64,000 bases of DNA from AP-15 sp963750195 (GTDB taxonomy: Bacteria > Pseudomonadota > Alphaproteobacteria > ATCC43930 > CGMCC-115725): contig CAVVPS010000019.1 of assembly GCA_963750195.1 (NCBI GenBank), positions 186,001-250,000 on the forward strand, given 5' to 3'. Every line of letters starts with the position of its first letter. The first letter of the stretch is position 1. This document shows, piece by piece, positions 52,252 to 60,795 of the stretch. The translations under genes and the position numbers were made by a program. The notes beneath the pieces were generated by a model, which had not been told where the DNA came from, made no database searches, and saw only the letters and a program-made list of their open reading frames with translations.

Positions 52252-53892
52252 ATGGATATCTGGCGCAGGCCGGGATCGCTGAACGACCCGGGGAAGCCGG
52301 CAGCGGCACTCCACATGGCTCTCCCCGATGTTTCGACCAGCCGTGTAAGTGGCCGGGCATCGGCGACTTACGGTTGGGGCGCTGCGCTCTTCATGATCGC
52401 CCTGTCGGCCGTCGTCTTTGGCTTGGTCTTTCGCCATGAAGTGGCGTTGGCGGCACAGGTTTGGATCTCTTCGACCGCTTACAATCACGGCTTTCTGATC
52501 TTACCGCTCGTGGGCTATCTGCTGTGGGAACGGCGGGCGGTGATCGCCGCTATATCGCCCGCCCCGGCGTTCTGGCCCTTGTTGCTGATGCCGGTGCTGT
52601 CGGCGGTCTGGCTTGTCGCCGCGATCCTCGACATCAACGAGGGTCGACAACTGATGCTCGTGGCGATGTTCGAAATCGTTTTGCTGGTGGCGCTCGGTCC
52701 GCGCGTCTTCAGGCGCCTGCTGGCTCCGCTGCTGTTTTTGTTCTTCCTGGTGCCGAGCGGCGCCTTTCTCGTCCCGACATTGCAGACGATTACCGCCAAG
52801 ATCGTCGTCGCCGGGCTGCATACCCTTCATATCCCCGTTTTTTCCGACGGCTATATGATCGAGATACCCGAGGGCAATTTCGAGATCGCCGAAGCTTGCG
52901 CCGGTTTGCGGTTTCTGGTCGCCTCGGCTGTGTTCGGCTGTTTTTTTGCCATCGTCATGTACCGCAGCTTTCTGCGCCGGGCGGTGTTCATCGCGCTGTC
53001 GCTAACAGTGCCGATCGGCGCCAACGGCATGCGCGCCCTGGGGATCATCGTATTAGCGCATCTCGAAGGCAGCGCCACGGCGGTCGAAGCCGACCATATC
53101 ATCTATGGCTGGCTGTTCTTCTCGCTAGTGATCCTGCTGCTGATCGCGATCGGGATGGCGTTTGTCGACAAGGGGGACCGCCGTCCGTCTGTTCTACCGC
53201 TGCCGACGCCGAGCCCGCCGGCCTGGCGGTTCGCCGTCGCCGTCGGTGCTGCCGTTGTGCTCGCCCTGGCCGGTCCGGCTTACGCGGCCAGGCTGGACAG
53301 CGACTTCCCGGCTTCGGCGCTGCCGCGCGCCTACAGTCCGCGGGTCGATCCGCCGTGGCATCCGGTTACCAGCATCGAGTGGTGGCCGGTGGTGCTCGGC
53401 GCCGACCGCGAGTTCCTGCAAAGTTTTGCGGAGCCTGGCTCCGGCGTCGTCGTCCGCTTTATCGCGCTCTATCGCCTGCGCGTTGTCGGCAGCGCGCTGA
53501 CCAACAGCGAAAATCGTGTTGCCGACGACTGGCAATGGCGTGTGGCCCAACATGGAAATGCGGAGCTGTCGCTGGCCGATCAGAAGGTTGGCGTGACGAG
53601 CACCCAGATCGTCAGCGGGCCGCATCGTCGCTTGGTGTGGTCGTTCTATCTGGTCGATGGAAAAATCGTCCGTGGACTGCTCGAAGCCAAGCTGTTGCAG
53701 GCGCGCGCCGTGTTGCTGCGGCGCGCGCCGGTCGCTGCGTTCGTCGCGGTCGCGGCGAGCATGGACGATCCTGACGATCGCGCGGCCGGCCAGCTCGCAC
53801 GTTTCCTGCGGGCGATGGAACCTCTGCCCCAGTACCTCGACGCGTTAACCCGGAGCGACGCGCCCAGGGCCGGCGAGGGCATCACGAAATAA
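52252..53892 (+). CDS. xrtA: Exosortase A with fused EpsI domain
   Basis: A 546-residue protein. The first 310 residues hold eight or so membrane segments and the exosortase catalytic residues: Cys216 in EACAGLRF, Arg261 in GANGMRAL and His282 in DHIIYGW. From about 330 to the end there is a periplasmic EpsI-type domain (WHPVTSIEWWPVVLG, FIALYRLRVVG, SFYLVDGKIVRG). Exosortase A cleaves PEP-CTERM proteins at the C-terminal motif and passes them to the surface; EpsI helps polysaccharide assembly. The fusion of the two is a known arrangement. No PEP-CTERM protein is seen in the window, so substrates lie elsewhere. Confidence 0.9.
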   Translation: MDIWRRPGSLNDPGKPAAALHMALPDVSTSRVSGRASATYGWGAALFMIALSAVVFGLVFRHEVALAAQVWISSTAYNHGFLILPLVGYLLWERRAVIAAISPAPAFWPLLLMPVLSAVWLVAAILDINEGRQLMLVAMFEIVLLVALGPRVFRRLLAPLLFLFFLVPSGAFLVPTLQTITAKIVVAGLHTLHIPVFSDGYMIEIPEGNFEIAEACAGLRFLVASAVFGCFFAIVMYRSFLRRAVFIALSLTVPIGANGMRALGIIVLAHLEGSATAVEADHIIYGWLFFSLVILLLIAIGMAFVDKGDRRPSVLPLPTPSPPAWRFAVAVGAAVVLALAGPAYAARLDSDFPASALPRAYSPRVDPPWHPVTSIEWWPVVLGADREFLQSFAEPGSGVVVRFIALYRLRVVGSALTNSENRVADDWQWRVAQHGNAELSLADQKVGVTSTQIVSGPHRRLVWSFYLVDGKIVRGLLEAKLLQARAVLLRRAPVAAFVAVAASMDDPDDRAAGQLARFLRAMEPLPQYLDALTRSDAPRAGEGITK

Positions 53893-54125
53893 AGCGCCAC
53901 CGGGTCCGCGACGGTGTCTAGGCGAAAGGCCCGAGGTAAGGTCTTCTGGCCATTTCTACAGGTTCAATGTCGAATATCGGAAAGGATGTCCGCGCCAGGG
54001 GTGGCCGCTGGTGGGGCGAGACACCTGGACCATTTGAGCTCGTCCAAATCCGATACCGCATTATCGCGGCCGACAGTGCGCCGCCCGATGGTTTGATGAT
54101 CGACGCTCCGGCACCTCAAATGGTA

Positions 54126-56207
54126 TCAGTCGTCGGGGCCTGGCGGCTGATAGCCATACATGCCGGGAAGGGGATATCGCTTTTGCTTCGCGGGCTCGCC
54201 AACGGCTTGCTCAAGGGCAACAATGCCGAGGATTTCGAGAAGACTTGAAAAATCCGCGAGGGCGTCGCGCACATTTTGGTCTGTCTGCTCCGCAACCTTT
54301 TCGTTGAGTTGTTTGACGATGTCTTCTTTCACCGCTGCATCAACGGCATCATACATGCGCTGATTGAAGAATCCCCACATCCATTTCATCGGGTGGTTGG
54401 TTGCGGCAGCCTGCGGTACGAATTTCCAGGCAGCGAAATCGCCGAGTGCGGACAGGGCCTGACCGAAGCCGCCATCAAGTAATACCCCGCGGGGCGCAGT
54501 CATACCACTCTTGGCCATGACATCGAGCTCGTTCAGCGAGGCGCGCATCGCCGCCACCGCCATTCCCCGCGTGGTCGGCGATTGGCTGAGCATTGCATCG
54601 CCCATGGCCCTCCACGACGAACCGCCGGGCACCAACTTTCCCGATTCGTCTGCCTCGGACTTTACGTCCAGACCCATGCTATCGAAATTGTGATAGCCCA
54701 ATGAAACGATATCGCCGAGGCTGAAGGCTTGAAAAGCCGCTCCGCCGATCGTTTTGATCCGCTGTTGTAGTTCCGCCTCGCTTGGAATCCGTGCAATTTT
54801 GTCGAGGACAGGAATCTCTCCGGTAACATCGACGACGGGATGCTTGTTGACGAGATAATCGTGCATTTTTTTTGCCATGTACGCAACGAACTGGGGTATC
54901 GATTGCGGCATGTTAGCGTCATACCATGCCTTAATCGCCGCGCGCTCTGTACGCACGTGGCCAGCCGAAAACATGTCGCTGAGGTAATGCTGGGCAAAAG
55001 CCTCCTGCGTCCGAGCTGGTGTCAGGTCGGGCTGTTTGCCGGTCATGGCGGCGTCGCTCCCGGCGTCAAAGGCGGCCCGAAGTGCTTTGGTGTGTTGGTC
55101 CTTGTATGTATCGCCGGCGGTGCCGCCGGCGCTGAAGTGCGAAACATTCTGGCTGGCGAGCGTGAAGTAACGATCCTTGATCGCCTGCTTGCCGGTATCG
55201 TCCAGCGGTGGCTCCGATTTGCCTTGGGCCTTCCCGAGCGCCCACCAATAAACCCAGCGCAGCTTCGCCCGCCCAGCCTCCGTCGAGGCTAGCGAACGCA
55301 TCTCCTCAAGCGAGCCGAAATAATCTGCTGCAAGAGCAACGACATCGCCAAACGTCAAATAGTCTGGCACCGCGTCTGTGCCTATGTTGATATCGGAGAG
55401 CATCCCGGTAGCGGCTTGGTCACCTAGCGATTTGTGCTCAGCCGAAGTGAACCGTCGCAACCGCGGCGCCGCTGGCCCGCGCGCGGATTGCTGAACGACA
55501 TGCGTCAGCTCGTGAGCGAGGAGCTGCTTACCTGCCTCTGTCCCGGGCGCATATTCACCAGTTCCGAAGACGATATCGCGGCTTATGGTGTACGCTCGCG
55601 CTTGTACCGCGCGCGCCGCAGTGGCCGCCTCGCTGTCGGCATGGACCCGTACTTGGCTCAAGTCGCGCCCGAAGCGAGGCTCGAAATAGGACCGGAGCGC
55701 GCCCGGCAAAGGTTCTCCGCCTCGCTCGGTGGCGCGTACAGCCGTCTCCACATCAAGCCCCGCCGCGGCATCCGCCGAGAGTGTCGGCTTGGTCCGGAGC
55801 GTTTTTTCCTCTTCGTATGCGGCACATTTTCGGCTTACCGGCGGAGGTGCGGCAGCGACGGACACGTCGGGGTCGGGCATGCGCATCACCTGGCCGGCGA
55901 CGCGGTCGGCCTCGTGCTCAAGCGGATCGTCTACCGCTCCGACGGCGAGCTTCCGCTGGATGATCCCCGGCAACGGGTATGAAGCTTGGGATCGGCTCGC
56001 CGCGTCGGGCGGGAAGAGCGGGATCTTGCCGAAATCCCATGCGAGGTGGCGCGGTGGTGGCAGGTCGGTCAGGTCTTCACGGACGATTTCCCGCTCGTGG
56101 TCGCCGTCGCGCTCGTTCCCGGCTTGGCGTGAGGTCCGCTGTCCAAATCTGTCGGTCGAGCCGGCATCGCCTCTCGTCTGTGTAGTTGCAACCCTCGGGG
56201 CAAACAT
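54126..56207 (-). CDS. DUF4157 protein with a phospholipase C/P1-nuclease-like second domain, candidate CIS effector
   Basis: A 693-residue protein. The conserved eCIS-associated DUF4157 core spans about residues 90-242: DDPLEHEADRVAGQVM, GRDLSQVRVHADSEAA, and the HExxH-type LAHELTHVVQQ (His232-His236). From about 255 a new domain starts (EHKSLGDQA). It contains NVSHFSAGG near residue 354 and QHYLSDMFSAGHV at 406-418, i.e. His407-x3-Asp411-x5-His417, the zinc-ligand spacing of phospholipase C and P1 nuclease, followed by a later His pair (449, 456). No signal peptide. It is last in the minus-strand tail-like cluster, convergent with exosortase across 233 bp. Injected lipase or nuclease activity is inferred. 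Confidence 0.8.
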   Translation of the reverse strand: MFAPRVATTQTRGDAGSTDRFGQRTSRQAGNERDGDHEREIVREDLTDLPPPRHLAWDFGKIPLFPPDAASRSQASYPLPGIIQRKLAVGAVDDPLEHEADRVAGQVMRMPDPDVSVAAAPPPVSRKCAAYEEEKTLRTKPTLSADAAAGLDVETAVRATERGGEPLPGALRSYFEPRFGRDLSQVRVHADSEAATAARAVQARAYTISRDIVFGTGEYAPGTEAGKQLLAHELTHVVQQSARGPAAPRLRRFTSAEHKSLGDQAATGMLSDINIGTDAVPDYLTFGDVVALAADYFGSLEEMRSLASTEAGRAKLRWVYWWALGKAQGKSEPPLDDTGKQAIKDRYFTLASQNVSHFSAGGTAGDTYKDQHTKALRAAFDAGSDAAMTGKQPDLTPARTQEAFAQHYLSDMFSAGHVRTERAAIKAWYDANMPQSIPQFVAYMAKKMHDYLVNKHPVVDVTGEIPVLDKIARIPSEAELQQRIKTIGGAAFQAFSLGDIVSLGYHNFDSMGLDVKSEADESGKLVPGGSSWRAMGDAMLSQSPTTRGMAVAAMRASLNELDVMAKSGMTAPRGVLLDGGFGQALSALGDFAAWKFVPQAAATNHPMKWMWGFFNQRMYDAVDAAVKEDIVKQLNEKVAEQTDQNVRDALADFSSLLEILGIVALEQAVGEPAKQKRYPLPGMYGYQPPGPDD

Positions 56208-56302
56208 GATGCACCACCAACAGATGAGATTAGTTTGAGCAACCCGCAGTTCCGCTTCCCGATAGGGCCGTCCCCGGCATTATGATGCCAGGCTGTTCTT
56301 CG

Positions 56303-57025
56303 TCACGGGTTCCTCCCGGCAGGGGGAAGCGCGATCCGGCGGATTTCCGGAGGCGGGTCGCCGATCGGCGGCTCCCCGGCGGGCAGCGTAATATTCTGAT
56401 AGGTTGCCGTGCCGAACGTGGGTTGAAAGGCCGTCGTACTCAGATAGACCGGCTGGGCGTTTGCGTTGGCGATCTCGATGAAGAGTTGAGGCAGTGTTTG
56501 AGACGCCGCCGCAGCCGGTTGAGAACCCTGCTGGGCCGGACTTTGAGCCGATTCGGGGTCGCCTGCAAAACTGATCAGAAAATAGCCAGTGCTGTCGGTG
56601 TAGCAAAAGCCGTAGGCGCTTTGGTAGGCTTTTTTGGCGTCGACCAAGAAGACGGTGTAAGCGGGGACCGGGTGCAGTTGGGCGTTGTAGACGTGGCCGT
56701 AAAGCGCCCATCCCGTCGCCGAGACCTGCGGCGTTGCTACGCTGACCTGCTGGCTGATGATCGCCACCCGCGCGACGGTCGCCTTGGATGCAGTCACCGC
56801 GGCTTCGGCAGCGACAGCCTGCGGGGAGCTGGCGCCGAACCGCGCCGTGATGCTGGCGGCGGCGCGCGTCCGTTGCGCTAGGCGAGCCGTATTAATATTG
56901 CTGGTTAACTGAACGGCTTGGGTGGCGATACTGTCAGCGGTGCTTAGCTCACTGGCGACACTGTTGTCGATCTCCGCGACGGTCGGGGACGTTGTGGATG
57001 AGCTGGGCTGAGTCGGAGCGCTCAT
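56303..57025 (-). CDS. Small CIS-cluster protein with carboxypeptidase-regulatory-like beta-sandwich
   Basis: A 240-residue protein in the tail-like cluster, with start ATG 57025 (a longer frame to 57280 overlaps the beta-helix gene and is unlikely). Residues about 15-110 are Ala/Thr/Ser-rich and helical. From about 120 there is a beta-sandwich of the carboxypeptidase-regulatory/transthyretin type: WALYGHVYNAQLHPVPAYTVFLVDAKK, CYTDSTGYFLISF, LPQLFIEIANANAQPVYLS. The tail is Pro-rich (PPIGDPPPEIRR). It may be a structural adaptor or a spike-associated protein; this is inferred from context alone. It lies 95 bp before the DUF4157 gene. Confidence 0.7.
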   Translation of the reverse strand: MSAPTQPSSSTTSPTVAEIDNSVASELSTADSIATQAVQLTSNINTARLAQRTRAAASITARFGASSPQAVAAEAAVTASKATVARVAIISQQVSVATPQVSATGWALYGHVYNAQLHPVPAYTVFLVDAKKAYQSAYGFCYTDSTGYFLISFAGDPESAQSPAQQGSQPAAAASQTLPQLFIEIANANAQPVYLSTTAFQPTFGTATYQNITLPAGEPPIGDPPPEIRRIALPPAGRNP

Positions 57026-57078
57026 GAATAGGTTATCCTTTCGTCGGGGCTTGCTCGTGCCTCTTCCTGTTTGCGAGG

Positions 57079-60000
57079 TCAGGGCAGAGCGGAAAGGTTG
57101 TTGCCGGTGGTTATGAGGCCGGTTGGGCCAAACGGGTACAGGGGATAGGTTGATATGTTCAAGGCCGTCATGTTCAGCAACGCAAAGGTGTAGGTGGAAA
57201 TAAATACCGAACCGACGGCCTCCTGAAACCGGTTGCTGCAGACGTGCAGCGACGCAGCGAGGATTAGCGCATCCAACCACGCGGTTTCCGAACTTTCAGG
57301 ACCATCCAACCAACAATGATTGTTGGCGAAGATCACGTGGTCGAGGCTGAAGATTTCCACCGAAGCGAAGCCGGTTACCCCGCTCGCGCGGGCTTCCAAC
57401 TGGCAGATGTTGTTAGTGAAGAGCACGGCGCCGCTGGATGAATTCGACAGAGGGTTGTTGGTGGCTGCAAAGGCAGACTGCGTGCCGTCCGCGTAGAGCC
57501 TTCCGAAGCTGACCCCCGCATAGACTTCGATGGCAAGACCGAGATTCAAAATAGCTACGGTGAGCGGGCCCGAACCCAACGACGGCGGCTGTTGCTGCTG
57601 TTGCTGCTGCTCCTGCTGCGCCTGCTCTTGCTCCAACTCCTGCGGCGCCTGCTGTTGCTGCGCCTGCTCCCGCTGCGCCAGCAGCAACACCTCCTGGACC
57701 ACGGAGACTGCACCTCCGGTGCTGAGGTGGTTGCCGGTGATGGAGAACGGGCCAAAGCCAATGGCTTCGAGCGCGAGCCCGAGGGCAACGCGGACGACAT
57801 TGTTTTCGACGCGGAGGGCCGGCAGCCCGGGCTGGTAGAGGGGCGCCAGCAGATTACCCGCCGCCGAGGAGGACGTCCAAGCAGATCCGACAGCCGCCTG
57901 ATCAAGCCCGGGCGGTGTAACGTACATAAGCGCGATGCCGGCGTGTATCCCACTGGTAGAAGGTGCGGTCCCGGAGATGGCGGACCAATCTCGGGTCTCA
58001 AGGATCTGATTACCACTGACATCAACCAGTTCCCCGTTGAGCACAAAGATGCCACATACCGAGGCTCCGGGGATGTTGCCAAAGTCGGTAATGTTGTTGT
58101 CGCGGATAATCAGATTCTGGACGTCGGGAATGCAGATCGCGCCATAGCCGAACAGCGAGGTGGGCGTGACAACATCCTGCAGTGAGCCGGAGATAGTATT
58201 GCCGGTAATGGTGAGGTTTTCGATGCTGATGACCTCTAGGGTCTGGACGAGATCGAAGAAACCCACTGGTCCAATGCCGCACAGACCCATATTGCGGATG
58301 CGATTGCGGGCAATCTGAATGTTCTGCAGCCCACTCCCGGCGGCGGGTGTGCCTGTAGTTGCTCCGCTGACCCCGCGGGGAGGAAGCCGCAGGGTGATGT
58401 TGTCGGAAGAGGGGTTCGTCGCGAGAACCCCAGTCAGGGCGCCGGTGTCGCCTTTGTTGGGATCAAGGAGAATAAAGCTGCCGAGCGTGATGCCGTTGCG
58501 CAATCCGCCTTCGATCTCGTTGTCGCTGACAAAGACATCTTGCGAGCCGCCGGCAATGTGGATGCCGCCATTCGCCCCAGGGGTGGCGCCGGTGCCGCCA
58601 AACCCGCCCGCGGCTGCCGGTAGGCTGGAGGCGAGATCGGTGACCACGGTTGCAGAAGCCCAGTTGGCTGCGTTGGACGCATCCTGGAGGCCGACCCAAT
58701 TGTGGTCGATGTGGAGCTCGGTTCCGCTGGCATAAACCGAAGCCCACTGACTGGCGACATCCTCCATCGCGATGCGATTGTGGGCGATCTTCAATAGCGT
58801 TACGTCAACCGCGACAATGGCGGGAAGCGTCGAGGCGGTGATGACCAGGTCTTCGATGGCGACATCTGTATTGGTGACGGCGTTGTAGGAAGCGACTTCG
58901 AAAACGGCCACGCCCGATTGCGCGGGAGTTTGGTCCAGCAGAATGCCGGCCTCGCTGGCGGCTTCCACGGCGAAGGAGCGCAGCTCGATGTGGCTCGAGT
59001 TGACGACGGTGATGATGGCGGCAAGGCCGCTGTTGGTGGTAAGAGCGCTTCTGGCGGCTGCTAGGGTGTTGCCCGTTTGCATGGACGGTGAGGCGAGGCG
59101 CGTTTGCGAGCCGCAGCCGTGGATGACAACGTCGCTGAGGCCATTGATGACGACGTACTCGTAATAGCGACCCGGAAGGATGCAGACCTCGCCGCCGCTT
59201 TTCGGGAGCGATTGGATCGCCTGGTTGATCGAGGTGAACTTGCCGAAGCTCTCGACTCCGTCGCCGACCGTACAGATGCAGCAGCCGCAGTCGCCCTGGT
59301 CCGAGCAGGTCCACGGCGTACGGCAGTCCGGATAGCTGGCAGGAGAACCGAAGGTGACGACCGAGAGCTTGGTATAATGGTGGTGAATGCCGCGGGGTGG
59401 CGCTTCGACGAGTTCCTCTACCATGCCGTCGGCGGTGCGCGCGGCGAAGCTCCAGAAATCGCCAACATTGAAGGAGCCGCTAGAGGAACTCGTGTTGAAG
59501 ACGACGGTGATGCCATCCTCGAGAACCAGCGTGGTGTCCGAAGCGGGGACGGGGATCACGCCGCCGGTTGTGCTGAGATCGCACCAGGTCTCCAGCTGCG
59601 TGCCGTTCAGCTTGTAGACAGTGCCGGACTGGTCCCAGCGGATAATGCGAGTGTGGCGGTGCGGGTCGGTGAGGCCGGTGCCGGGGTCGACGGTAAAACT
59701 CGGAGGCGTCGCCCCGGCCGTGGTAAGTCCCGTCGGGACCGTTGAGATAAGCGTGATGGTCTTGGCCGAGACGCTGATGCTGTCGATTTGACAGAGAATC
59801 CCAGCGATGCCCCAAAGCTCGGTCCAGTCGTCGAGGATCTCGATCCAGTCGCCGGGCGAGAAACCAAGCACCTGATCGCGGCCAAGGCTCATGACCGTCA
59901 GCACGCTTGCGGGGTTGCCCGCGGTGTTGGTGCCGCTGGTAATCGCCATGACGCCGGTGGCGACCGAGGCGTTGTCACGCGACCATTTAAAGGTAGCGGT

Positions 60001-60774
60001 AGTGGCGCCAGGGGTGTCGCTGCCGGGACCACCTTGGTGGACCTCCACGCGATAGAACTGGTTTTCGACGCCGGTGTAGCCGGTGCCCGTTGTCAAGCAG
60101 CAGGGGCCGACCGATGGATTGGGGACGACGTTGGTGCTGAGCAGGCCGGCGGACGCGGCTGGATACGCAATCTGGGAGTCGGGCGTCGCGCAGGTATAAG
60201 TGCCGGCAGGCATATATCTGACTTGCCACACGGTCTGGAGCCGGCCGGTGGTGTCAACACCGACGGCCTTGTCGATGAGGTTTGCGTCTTCGAGAAAAGT
60301 GACCGGCCGCGTCCAGACGTCGAGGTAGAACAGATATGATGCGGTATTGGTCGGCAGGCTCACGCCGGGAAGGTACGGCTGGTGGGCGAAATCGATCGTG
60401 TTCGAGCTACTCGGCGGCGGCGGTGATTGCGGCGGCGGTTGCGGTGACCCGGAAAGCTCGGCAAGCGCGGGATCCCATCGCGCATTTGCGGGGAGGCCGT
60501 GATTTTCCGCGAGTAGGCCGTCGACATACATGCGGCCGCACCCGATGAGGACAGCGTTGGGGCCGGACGAGGCCGTGATCTGAAAGGCGGCCGGGGTTGT
60601 GGCGGGATAAGCGGCGTGCCCCATGATATCGAGAGTGCCGGCCTGGATGCGGCGGGCGATCTCGGCGTGCCACTCGTTCCAGTCCGAGTCCAACTGCACT
60701 CGGCCTTGCTCCATCACCACCCCGGAATAGTTCTTCCAGGGGTCAAAGGTGAACCGGCTATTATCGAAGGCCAC
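57079..60774 (-). CDS. Giant DUF6519/parallel beta-helix protein of the CIS cluster
   Basis: A 1231-residue protein. The N-terminus (FTFDPWKNYSGVVMEQGRVQLDSDWNEW) is that of DUF6519 proteins found in phage-tail-like clusters; RVQLDSDWNE is highly typical. Near residue 490 there is a Cys cluster (CRTPWTCSDQGDCGCCICT). It is followed by GEVCILPGRYYEYVVINGLSDVVIHGCGS, which begins a right-handed parallel beta-helix of repeated strand turns (IHIAGGSQDVFVSDNEI, NLTITGNTISG) to about 1020. A Gln/Glu-rich stretch of low complexity (residues about 1031-1065) precedes further helix turns. It may be a tail fibre or receptor-binding part. The ATG at 60774 is 21 bp after the tail-I gene. Confidence 0.8.
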   Translation of the reverse strand: MAFDNSRFTFDPWKNYSGVVMEQGRVQLDSDWNEWHAEIARRIQAGTLDIMGHAAYPATTPAAFQITASSGPNAVLIGCGRMYVDGLLAENHGLPANARWDPALAELSGSPQPPPQSPPPPSSSNTIDFAHQPYLPGVSLPTNTASYLFYLDVWTRPVTFLEDANLIDKAVGVDTTGRLQTVWQVRYMPAGTYTCATPDSQIAYPAASAGLLSTNVVPNPSVGPCCLTTGTGYTGVENQFYRVEVHQGGPGSDTPGATTATFKWSRDNASVATGVMAITSGTNTAGNPASVLTVMSLGRDQVLGFSPGDWIEILDDWTELWGIAGILCQIDSISVSAKTITLISTVPTGLTTAGATPPSFTVDPGTGLTDPHRHTRIIRWDQSGTVYKLNGTQLETWCDLSTTGGVIPVPASDTTLVLEDGITVVFNTSSSSGSFNVGDFWSFAARTADGMVEELVEAPPRGIHHHYTKLSVVTFGSPASYPDCRTPWTCSDQGDCGCCICTVGDGVESFGKFTSINQAIQSLPKSGGEVCILPGRYYEYVVINGLSDVVIHGCGSQTRLASPSMQTGNTLAAARSALTTNSGLAAIITVVNSSHIELRSFAVEAASEAGILLDQTPAQSGVAVFEVASYNAVTNTDVAIEDLVITASTLPAIVAVDVTLLKIAHNRIAMEDVASQWASVYASGTELHIDHNWVGLQDASNAANWASATVVTDLASSLPAAAGGFGGTGATPGANGGIHIAGGSQDVFVSDNEIEGGLRNGITLGSFILLDPNKGDTGALTGVLATNPSSDNITLRLPPRGVSGATTGTPAAGSGLQNIQIARNRIRNMGLCGIGPVGFFDLVQTLEVISIENLTITGNTISGSLQDVVTPTSLFGYGAICIPDVQNLIIRDNNITDFGNIPGASVCGIFVLNGELVDVSGNQILETRDWSAISGTAPSTSGIHAGIALMYVTPPGLDQAAVGSAWTSSSAAGNLLAPLYQPGLPALRVENNVVRVALGLALEAIGFGPFSITGNHLSTGGAVSVVQEVLLLAQREQAQQQQAPQELEQEQAQQEQQQQQQQPPSLGSGPLTVAILNLGLAIEVYAGVSFGRLYADGTQSAFAATNNPLSNSSSGAVLFTNNICQLEARASGVTGFASVEIFSLDHVIFANNHCWLDGPESSETAWLDALILAASLHVCSNRFQEAVGSVFISTYTFALLNMTALNISTYPLYPFGPTGLITTGNNLSALP

Positions 60775-60795
60775 GGTAGTCTCCTATGGTTCTCG

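Noticed and set aside
53967..54248. 93-codon plus-strand frame between exosortase and the DUF4157 gene
   Set aside because: Half of it overlaps the DUF4157 3' end and the rest has no ribosome site or recognisable pattern. A real small gene cannot be fully excluded.
57592..58185. Leu-rich plus-strand frame over the Gln tract
   Set aside because: It is the reverse reading of the Gln/Glu codons in the beta-helix gene.
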